Source: Nephrocerus scutellatus (Eukaryota > Arthropoda > Insecta > Diptera > Pipunculidae). Taken from it: a stretch of DNA of 64,000 bases. The translations under genes and the position numbers were made by a program. Shown in pieces: positions 44,881 to 55,937 of this stretch. Location: assembly GCA_947095585.1 (NCBI GenBank), contig OX352765.1, positions 74,507,976-74,571,975 on the forward strand. Direction: 5' to 3'. Each line of letters starts with the position of its first letter. The first letter of the stretch is position 1. The notes under the pieces were generated by a model. That model had not been told where the DNA came from, did not search any database, and saw only the letters and a list, made by a program, of their open reading frames with translations.

Positions 44881-44904
44881 TAATGGCAATAACTGAAACA
44901 GAAA

Positions 44905-45260
44905 AACAGTGCCTTGAGGAACACCATTTCTGCGGTATATAACCGGACCCAAAACCGTCCAAAACAACCAGAATTAAATAAGAAAGAGAGACTCAGACAA
45001 AACATATAGCCTTGAGGAACACTGCGATATATAAATGGACTTTTAACAGTTCAAAGCAATCTGAATCAAATTAGGAAGAGTGACGCTGTCACAACAGAGC
45101 CTTGAGGAACACCATTTATGTGGTATATAACCGGAGCTATAACCCTCAAATCAACGTGAATTAAATAAGAAAGAATAAGAGACAAAATCGAAACCCTAAG
45201 AAACTCCATTTTTGCGGAATATGTCGGACCTAAAAGATTCCGAATTGAATTGAAAGATCA
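44905..45260. repeat. Tandem repeat with RT-motif-like units (period about 95-105 bp)
   Basis: Four degenerate units, starting about 44911, 45012, 45101 and 45203, each with CCTTGAGGAACACC or a variant, TGCGGTATATAACCGGA and GAATTAAATAAGAAAGA. On the minus strand GGTGTTCCTCAAGG translates as GVPQG, the RT motif-B core, with R.NGVPQGT in the better units. Beyond that no RT sequence follows. Confidence 0.6.
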
Positions 45261-47564
45261 ATCGACTTCATAAGCCTTGAAATGCATTGAAGAAGTAAAG
45301 TGCGACAATCTTGGGTTCAATAAAGTGGGGAATAGATTGATTCCACATTTCAGTGAGATATGCCATCAAATAACCTGCGAATTAATGCGAATTTTGCCGT
45401 GATTTTATATGCTGAATTGTAATTCAGCATTTTTATGGCTTCAAAATGAAGGGCAGCCCCTAAGATGATTCAGCACTAAGAGAGTGATTAAGGTTCGCCC
45501 GTTTTTGGTACCAGCTGGACAAATATGTAATACATATTGGATAATGTGGAAGCAAATATTCATGAGCATAATTACACTTGATCAGAGATAAAGCGGTACT
45601 CAAAAACCGGTATGCCCTTGCAAGGTATTGCAAGCCACTCGGAACATTGATATCGTTCTCTTTTGTTATAGTGAGTCCCGATTTCATCTGATGAAATCCA
45701 TGTTATTGGATTTGGTAATTGTCCCAAACGCAGAGTAGGTCGATAAATATTGGTCCATGTAGTCCAAATATTTAATAAATGATTTAGTTGTAATGAAGAA
45801 ATGTGAGCTTCTGACTAACTTACAGGGCGTATTCAAATGAAAACCAATAAATCATGTGTTGTAGAGAGGCTTGTGTATGGACTCATATAATATTTCAGCT
45901 CCCATGCAACAAACCCATACATCCTCGCAGAACGACCCAAAACACCGTCCCCATTTTTCACCTGAAAGGCATTTTCTTATCATCTGTTAAATGGAATCAA
46001 TGGCCGAAGCATGTGCAAGAAAACATGCGACCAATAAGATTTGCATTTTCTGTCTGCAATTTAATTACATTTCCAAACTGTTTATGTTTACATAGATAAA
46101 ATGTTTATTTTCCTGGAAAATTAATTACATGAAAATTAGACAAAGAAAGTGCCTCCCCTTCAGGAAACATATTTTCATGGCACAATGCAACACATGTTAG
46201 CGAAGGCGAACGGACGCAAACACATGTTAGCATAATAATTGAATTTATTTATGCAAGAGGAGGTTAAATCCACCCTTCTGTATTGCTGCCATAATACAGC
46301 ACCGACCGCCACCACAAGATTAAGTTCCCACAGTGCGTTCGGTGAATGCGCTGCGGGCTGATGGGTCTTGTGCACCGACTGCCGAAAACGGCTGTCTGGC
46401 TTAGTGATTTGTTTATCTCCATCTGCACTTTACGTTGTTTAATTAAAAAATGATCGAGAGCAACGAAACAACGTCGACGACGCGATTCGGTTGTTTAATG
46501 TTATGTCGCCGGGGAACACAGATTGTTGCTGCATCGCAGAGAAAGGGCGAGCCTAATTGTGTTTATTACTTCAAGTCGATCAGCACGAGGAGATCATCTG
46601 CGTAATAAGTAGAGCGAATCGGCGTTTGACTGCTTTTTGAGTCATAAGCTGGCTGTTGGTAATTAAGGACTGCACCATCGAAAGGGGTCTTATGGTTACG
46701 AGGGGAACCGACACATCAACCCTACACATGTACGATATTATACAAATGCATTTGATACAAATCGGATTATGATGCACTGCACTTTGAAGACAACTAGTTA
46801 CGAGGGAGTCTACTAAACGGAATGAATACCGCAACAGTCGTCTGGGAAATTAGGTGATTACATGTGAGATGCCCATCAGGATCTACTACAACACTACTTA
46901 GCAGTATTACAGTTAAATGTTTTTCATAAGTAAGCATTATAAGCATCCATTTAGGGTCGCTCGGGATACTTTCTTGTAATTGCTATACATGAGTGAATTT
47001 GGATAAATGTGATAATGTTGCTGGTAGGGTCAATTTTCTGAAAAAATGCGAATTGGAGAGACAGGTTGGGTTATAAAATAAAACGACGTGACAGTTTATA
47101 TAATGACGGATTATAAACGAACGATTGCATCTCAAATAAAATCAAAATATTAAAGTGCACATAGAAATGATCGCACGTCCGTTAAGCGGAAGTCCCGATT
47201 ACATGCTGATCCTGAATTTTCAAAGTCTAAACAGTATCACAACTCAGTTTGCAGTTACTTTATCGTAACCTAAGCAAAATATACATTTTTCGGACATATT
47301 GCAGATTAGAATAATCACAGAAAGGTATCCAAACCTTCACTTCAAGTATTGCAAGAAATTGACCAGAGAAAATATTTTTAGTAGACCCGTTTTGTATGAT
47401 GACCATAGTGATAATAACAGTGGGAAATTTTGATTTGTATTTAGAAATTGTTGTAACCTTTTATACAAAAAGATTCACTATCTATCTAAATAGTTTAAAA
47501 TCTTAAATTACTACATCGGCTATGAGCGAGTTTTAAAGAGAATAGAGTAAAATAACTATAGAAA
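45261..47564. other. Unassigned DNA, possibly intron or intergenic
   Basis: No gene or mobile element recognised. AT-rich, with scattered short open frames on both strands. Confidence 0.4.
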
Positions 47565-47566
47565 TA

Positions 47567-48865
47567 AAGGGTCCGCCAAATAACATTTTTTTTTTTTGAA
47601 AATGCCATAAAAAAAACCACCAAATATTTTCTCAAATTTCTTTTTTTATTTGAAAGTACAATCCTTCCGGCTAATAATGAAAAATAATTTCATTCAAATG
47701 GCTGCCTCGGCTGGCCATGCAGTAGCCTACACGATCGGTCCAATTTTTAAGCACATTATCGATTGTGTGCAGCTGTATTTCACCAATGGCTTAACGAATA
47801 TTGTCCTTTAAAGCGTCAATTGTCTCTGGCTTGTCGGCGTAACACTTATCTTTGAGGGAACCCCACAAATAATAGTCCAACGGTGTCAAATCGCAGCTCC
47901 GAGGTGGCCAAACGACATCAGCTCTGCGACTGATAATGCGATCTTCAAAAACAGGGCGCAAAACATCGAGTGTAGCTTCGGCTGTGTGGCACGTAGCGCC
48001 GTCCTGTTGAAACCAAATGTTGCCAATATCCTCCTCTTCAATTTTTGTGAACAAAAATTCGTTCAACATGGCCCGATAACGATCGCCATTGACTGTAACG
48101 GCCACTCCTTGCTCATTTTCGAAGAAAAATGACCCAATTATGCCTCTGGACCAAAATCCGCACCAAACAGTGACTCGTTTTGGGTGTACCGGCTTTTCAA
48201 TGTATGCGTGCGGGTTTTCTGTGCCCCAAATGCGACAATTTTGCTTGTTTACATACCCGCCAAGATCAAAATGAGCTTCATCCGAAAAGATGATTTTTTT
48301 GGCAAAATCGGCATCTTCTGTAAGTCGATCGCAGGCCCACTCAGCGAAGCGAAAACGCATTGGATTGTCAGTTGGCTTCAACTCCTGAACCAATTGGACT
48401 TTGTATGGCGTCATACTAAGGTCTTTATGCAAAATTCGTCTCAATGATGTCTCCGAAATGTTCAATTGTTGAGAACGACGGTGAATTGATGTTGATGGCG
48501 CTTCACGCACACTTTCTGCCACAGCATCAATATTCTCGGGTGTACGCACTGTTTTTGGCTTTTCACGCTTTGGTTTATCGATGAGGATGCCAGTTTCTTT
48601 CACTTTTTTTACAAGATAACGAACATACGGATCTGACGGTGCTTCTCTCTTTCCAAAATCCGTACGCAATTTTCGCACACATTCTGCAACATTACCATGA
48701 TTTTCAAAGTAATGTCGCAATATTTCCCAGCGTTGTTCAAGCGTATACACAACAATATTCGTTCAGCGGAAGGATACAACTAATTATCTGTCAAATCAGA
48801 CATGAGCTAAGTGTTACCATTCACGAAATAAGCACTAGTAAAAAAACTTTAGATGGCGGACCCTT
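47567..48865 (-). mobile_element. DD41D (rosa-like) element 2, nearly intact
   Basis: A 1,299-bp element with terminal repeats AAGGGTCCGCCAAATAA on the left and (complement) AAGGGTCCGCCATCTAAAG on the right, and TA on both sides (47565-47566, 48866-48867). Only about 12-16 bp of the ends are well matched. It carries a transposase gene on the minus strand with a single nonsense codon. The ends differ from elements 1, 3 and 4. Confidence 0.92.
47671..48750 (-). pseudogene. DD41D transposase with a single nonsense codon
   Basis: Minus strand, start MYTLEQRWEILRHYFENHGN at 48750, which is 115 bp inside the element end, a normal place for such a gene. Domains in order: helix-turn-helix (1-110), linker with an RRILHKDLSM block, catalytic core with IIFSDEAHFDLGG (first Asp), WFQQDGATCHTAEATL (second Asp), VVWPPRSCDLTPLDYYLWG (third Asp, 41 residues after the second). 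All three catalytic Asp are present. A stop TAA follows DNIR at residue 320; reading past it, AIGEIQLHTI and ENWTDR-like WTDRVGYCMASRGSHL continue for about 38 residues to a natural stop at 47671. Homologues have a Glu codon at this position, so one G-to-T change could explain it. Otherwise full length (about 358). Confidence 0.93.
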
Positions 48866-48984
48866 TATTTAAGGGAAAATATAATAACAAATTTATAAGA
48901 ACAAAAGTATAAACGCTTGGGATCGAATTTTTAGATATATGATATGTAATGTTCTATGAAACTTCGTAAAATATAATATATTTG

Positions 48985-49375
48985 GTGGTGAATGAGCTGC
49001 TGGTTTGCCTGAGGAGGGAGGGATGCGGAGTAATCGCCTATGCGGACGATGTTGCCATAGCCATCTCAGGAAAGCGCCCACATACCTTTAAAGAATTTCT
49101 ACTCTAAGTAAGCTAATAAGCTGGGCAGATCATTGTAATCTAGGGGTAAACCCCAAAAAAACCGAACTTGTCCTCTTTACGAGGAAGTACAAAATCCCAC
49201 TCGTCAACCCTCCGTCCATCAAATTGACATTAGTAGTCTCTTGCGCTTCATACGAAGCTCCAAGTGGTTCAACGAGTATGCTGGGATTTTCCTAGATCCT
49301 TGTGGTATCACAACTGACCTTCATGGTCTAAGTGCGTCGGTTTTGACTGCCGGCCACTTCAACCTAACCTAACCT
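48985..49375 (+). pseudogene. Non-LTR RT fragment followed by (AACCT)3
   Basis: Plus strand: NELLVCLRREGCGVIAYADD (YADD box intact), VAIAISGKRPHTFKEFLL, then a stop, then, in a different frame, SWADHCNLGVNPKKTELVLF and TRKYKIPLVNPPSI. The KTELVLFTRKYK.P...PP style is typical of the R1/LOA/Jockey group. Frameshifts and stops make it dead. The fragment ends just before AACCTAACCTAACCT (49360-49375). Confidence 0.78.
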
Positions 49376-49527
49376 ATAATATACATTTAAGTGTTAGAAG
49401 GAAAATGTATGGAAATGTGAAGAAGGATAAGAAAGCATTTAGTATATTTGCAGTAAGGAAAACGTCCACCAGCCACCGACAGGCAGACAGACAGACACAT
49501 GTAGACGATGCGAGTCCAAATGCTTTC

Positions 49528-49575
49528 AACATGGCTCCCACGGTCCCGATTTCGAGCCGATGTCACCCAGTTTCA
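49528..49575 (-). pseudogene. LINE-A 3' end scrap
   Basis: About 45 bp (ACGGTCCCGATTTCGAGCCG and onwards) matching the antisense of the LINE-A C-terminal MTSARNRDRWRD region at 17640-17680 and 33780-33800. Confidence 0.6.
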
Positions 49576-49600
49576 TCCAACGACATCAAAAAAGCTTTTA

Positions 49601-50882
49601 AAGGGTGTTTTTTTAAGAGGTTGCCGATTTTTTTTTTGAATAAAACACATAAAAAATTATGAAATGACCACAATTTTTTTTTATTTGGCATTTAAACACA
49701 ATTTCTGGCATATGGCTACCACGACTATTTTTCACAAATGTCATTCTGGAGGTCCAATTTTCCAGCACTTTTTCAAGCATTTGAGGGCGTATGTCAGCAA
49801 TGACACGTTGAATATTGGTTTCCAAAGCGTCAATCGATTGAGGTTTATCCACATAAACCAATGACTTCACGTATCCCCACAAAAAGTAATCGAGTGGCGT
49901 CAAATCGCACGAACGCGGAGGCCAATTCACCGGACCATTTCTCGAAATAATGTTGTCGTTGAAAGTTTCTTTCAATAAGTCGATTGTTTCACGTGCTGTA
50001 TGGCAAGTGGCATCATCTTGTTGAAACCACATTTCATCCATATCCATATCTTCAAGATTTGACAACAAAAACTCATTTAACATGGTTCTGTATCGATTTC
50101 CATTCACGGTAACGCGTCGTCCTTCCTCATTTTTAAAGAAATATGGACCGATGATCCCACCAGCCCATAGACCGCACCAAACAGTACATTTATCAGGATG
50201 CATTGGTAATTCTTGAACGGCGTGTGGATTATCTTTGCTCCAAATGCGACAATTTTGTTTGTTGACGTATCCATTTAACAAAAAATGCGCCTCATCACTG
50301 AAGAGAATTTTACGGTAAAAAAATGGATCTTCGTTCAATTGATTTAACGACCAATCACTGAATTCACGGCGCAAACGATGGTCGTGTGGCTTTAATTCTT
50401 GCACCAATTGAATTTTGTATGGCACCAAACCCAAATCTTTACGTAAAATTTTCCATAAAGTCTATGGACAAAGTCCAATTTGCTGAGCACGACGACGAAT
50501 CGATAAATTGTCGTTTTCTTCGACACTGGCCTCAACGACAGCAATATTTTCTTCTGTACGAACTCTTCTCATTCTTGTCGGTGGCTTGGCATCCAAAAGA
50601 GTGAATGTAGACCGAAATTTTGTAATTACGTTCTTTATGGTGGTCTCTGACGGACGATTATGTGCACCATAAAATTCACGAAGTGCTCTATAAACATTTT
50701 TAATTGAACACTGATTTTGAAAATAAATTTCCACGATTTGAAAACGTTGTTCTGGAGTTAACCTATTCATAATGATTTGCCAAACAATACTGAGTAGAAA
50801 TGCCACTTTAAGCTGTCAAAACAACTGTCATAAAATAAAACGACATCTATCGGAAAAACAAACCTCCTTAAAAAACACCCGT
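49601..50882 (-). mobile_element. DD41D (rosa-like) element 3, nested in LINE-B
   Basis: A 1,282-bp element. Left end AAGGGTGTTTTTTTAAGAGG and right end (complement) ACGGGTGTTTTTTAAGGAGG. TA flanks at 49599-49600 and 50883-50884. Its ends and subterminal sequence match the MITE pair at 39240-39853, so those are derived from this family. It lacks a 23-bp stretch near the left side that the MITEs still have, so this copy is not their direct source. Confidence 0.93.
49613..50770 (-). pseudogene. DD41D transposase with one nonsense codon
   Basis: Start MNRLTPEQRFQIVEIYFQNQ at 50770. Residues 1-102 hold the helix-turn-helix (NVYRALREFYGAHNRPSETT, then FTLLDAKPPTRMRRVRTEEN). A TAG (50462-50464) interrupts at codon 103, where homologues have Ser. 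The same frame continues with TLWKILRKDLGLVPYKIQLV, ILFSDEAHFLLNGYVNKQNC (first Asp), WFQQDDATCHTARETIDLL (second Asp), NWPPRSCDLTPLDYFLWGYV (third Asp, 41 apart) and MTFVKNSRGSHMPEIVFK. The frame runs into the left terminal repeat, ending at 49613. A one-base change would explain the break. Confidence 0.92.
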
Positions 50883-51969
50883 TATATCCTCTTGTAGAGA
50901 CAGCTTGGGATGCAGAAAGTTTCCCCGACGAGTAGAAGAAGGGAATGTTTGTCAAAAAAAGGTAGTCTTAATATGGAGTGCGAAAACTAGAGAGGCATTT
51001 GCGTTCTTCCTGCAGTTGAAAAGGTAATAGCCAAAGTAGTACTTGAGCGAATTAAGGAATATCTGGATACATATCGATACACTCGATGCGGAACAGGCAG
51101 GTTTCCGCACTGGATCCTCCTGTTTCGACCACATTAACACCCCACAGTGCAGTTGTATTCCGGTCACCACTACACCTGCTGTTCATCGATTTTGAGAAGG
51201 CGTTTGACAGTATCAACAGACAGTTTATCTAGCTCCCCTTGCGCAGGAGAGGTATACCCAATAAACTAATAGCTATTATTAAAGCAACCTATGATGGCTC
51301 TAAATGTCTTGTCCTACATAGAGGAAAGCTGTCAGAGGAATTTGAGATCCTAAGTAGGGTACGACAAGGTTGCATTCTATCGCCCATACTTTTTTGTTGT
51401 TGATTAGCGATGTGCTTCGCGCAGCTTTATCTACTGGAAACGGAGGAATTCGTTGGAATCTTACATCTCAACTCAGACATCTGGACTAAGCTGACGAAGT
51501 TTGTTTACTCTCACACAAGATTGTGGAGCTGCACCAAATGACAACAAATGTGGAAAGGGAGGCAAATGTTGCGGGTTTGAAGATCAATATTTGGTAGTAT
51601 TACTCAAAATCATCAACCTCGGCATTAACTCAGTAACTCAAGTTAACATTGCTGGACAACCGGTAGAGAGAGAGTAGAGAGTTGCCAATATTTTGGGAGT
51701 ATTTTCTCAAACGAATCGGCAAAGCAAAATCAGTGTTTGGAATGATGTCCATGATATGGCGAAGCAATGCGATCAGCTTGAACACCAAGCTGCGACTGTT
51801 CCGTTTAAAAGTTGAATCTGTGCTGCTGTATGGGTGCAGCACTTGGAAGGTGACCGCTACTATCACAAAAAGATTACAAACGTTCGTAAATATGTGCCTA
51901 CGAAACATCTTAAGGAAGGAACATCTTGTTTTCGACAAATCATTCTAACGAAGGATTTGCTTTTCCTGT

Positions 51970-52183
51970 ATGATTCTTCAAAGGTATTGAAAACTTCCAA
52001 ATCCCCCTGAAATAAACAGCGAGCAGTTTATCACACTTCCTCTCAATACCTTAAATCACACGCTGTTCCTTGAACTTGGCGTCTGATTTATATGGGAAAA
52101 AATCGATCCGATCATCGTCAGCGTAGTGCAGATCTTTGATTTTAGTTTTAAGCTTCAAAAAATTCCACAACTTTCCAATGACA
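51970..52183. other. Short unassigned spacer
   Basis: Between LINE-B and DD41D element 4; nothing recognised. Confidence 0.3.
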
Positions 52184-52185
52184 TA

Positions 52186-53473
52186 ACGGGTGATTTTTTA
52201 AGAGCTTTCGGATTTGATTTAAAAAAAACACATACAACTTAGAGAAATGTATGAAATCTTTATTTGAGTCGAAAGAACGATCTATATAATTCAATGTTTA
52301 AAGATGATTTCATGTAAATGTTGACCGCGGCTCCGTCTCAAATGGACGCTGGGTCCAATTTTGGCATACTCTCTCCAACATATCGGCTGGTATCTCACGA
52401 ATTAATTCTTCAATATTGGCTTCCAGTGCGTCAACCGTTGCGGGCTTGTCCCTACAGACATGAGCCTTAACATAGCCCCACAAAAATAGTCTAAAGGCGT
52501 TAAATCACACGATCTAGGTGGCCAATTGACCGGCCACAAACGTGAAATAATCTGTTCACCGAACTCGCCTCTCGATTGGGCCATTGTTTCGCGTGCTGTG
52601 TGGCATGTGGCACCGCCTTGTTGAAACCACATGTCAGCCAAGTCCAGCTCTTCCATTTTGGGCAAAAAAAAGTTTGTAATCATTGCACGGTAGCGCTTGC
52701 CATTCACAGTATCGTTCCTGCCTTCGTCGTCTTTGAAAAAGTACGGTCCAATTATGCCACCGGCCCATAATTCACACCAAACAGTGAATTTTTCGGGATG
52801 TATTGGCAGTTCTTGCAATGCTTCTGGCTACTCTTCAAACCAAAGACGGCAATTTTGTTTGTTCACGTTTCCATTCAACCAGAAATGAGCTTCGTCGCTG
52901 AACACAATTTTCCGATAAAAAAAAGTGGATCTTGATCCAACTTTGCCAGCGCCCATTCACCTAGCCGTTGTGGTAGGTCGTGTGGGTTCAATTCTTGCAC
53001 CAGGTGTATTTTAAAAGGTTTTACACCCAAATCCTTCCGCAAAATTTTCCACGTAGTGGAGTAACAGAGGCCCAATTGCTGCGAACGGCGCCGAATCGAT
53101 AATTCACTGTCAACAACACTGGCGGATACAGCTACGATATTTTCCTCTGTCCGCACTCTACGTATGCGTGTTGGTGGTTTAATGTCCAATAATGTAAATT
53201 TGGTGCGAAATTTAGTCACAACATTCCGAATAGCCGCCTTAGAAGGTCGCCCAAACTGACCATAAAATGTAAGAAGTGCACGATGCACTTTCTTAACCAG
53301 CATGAATTTTGATAATAAAATTCAATAATCTGCAAGCGTTGTTCGTTTGTAAGTCAATTCATGGTTAAATTATAGACCAAACTAAACATGTTTAACAGTA
53401 ACATGTTACACGAAAACAGCTGACATGCCAAAAACAGTGTTGCCAAAAAGAAAGTAGCTAAAAAATCACCCGT
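52186..53473 (-). mobile_element. DD41D (rosa-like) element 4
   Basis: A 1,288-bp element with ends ACGGGTGATTTTTTAAGAGC (left) and, complemented, ACGGGTGATTTTTTAGCTAC (right). TA flanks at 52184-52185 and 53474-53475. Close in size to elements 2 and 3 but with another terminal repeat, so a separate lineage. Confidence 0.92.
52305..53362 (-). pseudogene. DD41D transposase, multiply broken
   Basis: Minus strand: start MN followed by a stop, then LTNEQRLQIIEFYYQNSC, a frameshift, ALLTFYGQFGRPSKAAIRNV, FTLLDIKPPTRIRRVRTEEN, RRSQQLGLCYSTTWKILRKD, LGVKPFKIHLVQELNPHDLP, then IIGKLCSATKLISG in the wrong frame (an A-run slip near 52920), a stop in the NCRLW-equivalent region (52829), then WFQQGGATCHTARETM, in which the second catalytic Asp has become Gly, NWPPRSCDLTPLDYF, and a last frameshift (LDYFCG). 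Clearly dead. Confidence 0.9.
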
Positions 53474-53475
53474 TA

Positions 53476-55115
53476 TAATCGCGCATCACATCGCCGATAA
53501 CCAAGAGAAATGGAACTACTGTTAGCATGCCAGAGAGGAAAGGTCTAGAATTCCTGAAGGGAACTTTTCACAATAAATTAGGGAAGCGGCGTTTAGAGCT
53601 GTTACACAGGTAGCCGTTTTTAATTATTTATTATTTATTTATTTAACTCGTAATGTGTTTGGTATACCTTCCTGTATAATTCATATCCGTATATTTTCTG
53701 TTAAAACCCTCGAACACCTTTTTAAAAACACTCAACAGCTGGTGTACTCAACGCACTATACGATGATGTCCTTTATCTTCACATTCGTGTTTACGATTTA
53801 TTTGTATTTGCATTGCCTAGCAAAAAAACAGTGTACATCACTTATTCCAATATTTGTTTTCTATTACTACTCGAACTACAGAGATTCTAATGTGTCTTCT
53901 ATAATATCCTACTATAACGTAATCAACCAATTATTCTCTTTTTAAAGCTCCTCAATGGTGAAATATGTGTTAGTCGAGCTTATATCCGATTACTTAGTTG
54001 TTTCTGGCAATTATTGTCTTACCGTACTCTACTCAAAAGCTATATCAAGTGCTATACAACAGACTCTGCTTCCTGTTTTGTACTCAAACACATAAAGTTT
54101 AAGTAAGTAGTTCAAGATGAAACCTTGCTTGCAATCGAGTGCTACCATTTTCTCTCTTCCAAGATGCTTTCAAACAAAAATAGTAATAATATTAATAGGG
54201 GATTTTTTTCAAATTCCGAAGTTATGAACATTTAATAAAAAAAATCGCTAAAAGGAACGATCAAAAGCTCAGCTAAGGTAGAACGAGTACAGAAACGGGG
54301 CGTTGGTGGATTGGTGGATAATACAATACAAGGCGAATACCAGGTAGTACGAGTAATGGCAAGAGAAACATAATATCGGCAGAACAGTCCTTGAGTGCTC
54401 AAATACTACATGTTCTTTGTCTGGCAATCGCTTCTACTCTTGCTTCTTTTCTCTGCATATAGCCGCACTTCACTTGAACGCAAGTATTAGAAGGTTTCTA
54501 ATACCTTGAACAGCACCCACCAGGAATGATGGGGGGGGGGGCACTGACACGCAAAATGCAAAACCAAGAACGATTACGTGCAAAGCCACCATCTACCATC
54601 ATCCACAACCATAACCAAACCATCATCACCGCTCCATTGAAGTAGCAATTTACTGCTTTCATCTGATGTACATTTTCCCAGCGATAGCGAGCGAGCATCA
54701 TCCACTGAAAAGCATTTCACATTTCCCAAAACAACAAAGTGAGTGTTTATAATGATTGCGTATTGAATTTTAACGACGGGATTATTCCACTTCCACTCGT
54801 CCTTCACTGCTCTGCTCGGCTCTGATCTGCTTCCTGTCCCACCATCTGCTCCAGCAGCGCGCAAACGAACCAAAGCACATTGGATTGAAATAAATTTCGA
54901 ATATTTCTGAAACACTTTTCTTCTTTTTTGCAGCTCTTTTGTTTGCTTATTTCGTTTTTATTGTTATTTTGTAATGTTGTTGCTGCCTGGTGTTGTTGCT
55001 GTTACGTCAGCACTGAATAAGACGAGAAAAGGATTGCTTATGAATTGCTATCGCATCTTAATTCCTTTTATATTTTGCTTTTGCATTCTGTTTTTGTTGT
55101 TGTTGTTATTGCTTA

Positions 55116-55146
<31 letters not shown>

Positions 55147-55695
55147 CTTCGTACAATTCATAATATGGGCATTCAACTAAAAGAGAGGATTTCAACTTGT
55201 TCGCGTCATTGTTTGCATCTCAAGAAGATTTTCCAAATGAAGTCAGAAACATATAGCCAGCATCGGCATCGTCAGCAGCCATAAAAGGATATTATAATCC
55301 TTTACTGTGCCGTCGAAATAATATTTCTCGCAATTGCAATCGCCGCGCTATTCAAATGATAATTTCCCAGTTTGTTCACTTGAACACGCCACTGCCGAAT
55401 AGGGCTGGTTGGTGGTATGCAAGGGAGAAAACGCTACTTAAACTTTTTGAAAGCATTTTATTTTATTTTTCCTTTTCCTATCCCTTATTGTATTGTGGAA
55501 AACATTTGGACAAACGAAAATGCTCTGTGTTGGTATAAAACGATCTTTACCGAACAAGACGAAATAATATTTTCATTTTATTCTGCTCAGTGAAGAGTGA
55601 GTTTTGGTTGGTTTGCAATTTTTTACATTTCAGTTCATGTAATCTGAAATTAGCAATAAATCATGGACTTTATTCTGTCTAGTGACCGATATTTG
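53476..55695. other. Unassigned DNA, possibly intron or intergenic
   Basis: No mobile element recognised. Contains a G12 run (54530), (GTT)n near 55097 and a (CTGG)6 microsatellite at 55118-55144. The CTGG unit is the one found at the start of several TR-elements, but no TR-element sequence surrounds it. Confidence 0.4.
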
Positions 55696-55699
55696 TGGT

Positions 55700-55925
55700 T
55701 AATTGTATTCATCATCATCATATTTGGATCTACAACCGGTGTCCTGTCATGATCTACCGGGAAAAATGTCTCCACTTTCGAGCCGACGTCATCAAGTTGG
55801 CATCCACAAAATCAGGGCGTCCTGGTCTACCCCATGCCTATAGCATACGCTTGGCCAGTCTCGCTGTGTCCCATAAATCCCACCCCAAAGGACATTTCTA
55901 AGATGTCCTGCCCACCGGAGCATAA
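55700..55925 (-). pseudogene. LINE-A 3' end fragment
   Basis: Antisense of the LINE-A terminus: the plus strand CATCATCATCATATTTGGAT (tail) leads to GCATCCACAAAATCAGGGCG and CCTGGTCTACCCCATGCC, equivalents of the QDAQSLGMPNW and GRPNIRWKDG regions at 17560-17650. Degenerate. Joined directly to the tail of a SINE. Confidence 0.75.
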
Positions 55926-55937
55926 ATAATAATAATA

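Larger units (their letters stand above)
49585..51960 (+). pseudogene. LINE-B copy 3, split by DD41D element 3
   Basis: Plus-strand LINE-B. Before the insertion only a few codons (NDIKKAFK) are seen. After it: VETAWDAESFPDE, a stop, KKG, GICVLPAVEKVIAKVVLERI, EYLDTYRYTR, a frameshift with EQAGFRTGSSC, LLFIDFEKAFDSINRQFI (motif A), a broken stretch with VRQGCILSPILF (motif B, 51360-51390), then VYSLTQDCGAAPN-type frame slippage where the YADD box should be (51486-51500 reads LS.RS.), and at the end MSMIWRSNAISLNTKLRLFR, VLLYGCSTWKVTATITKRLQ, CLRNILRKEHLV. The RT cannot work. Confidence 0.82.
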
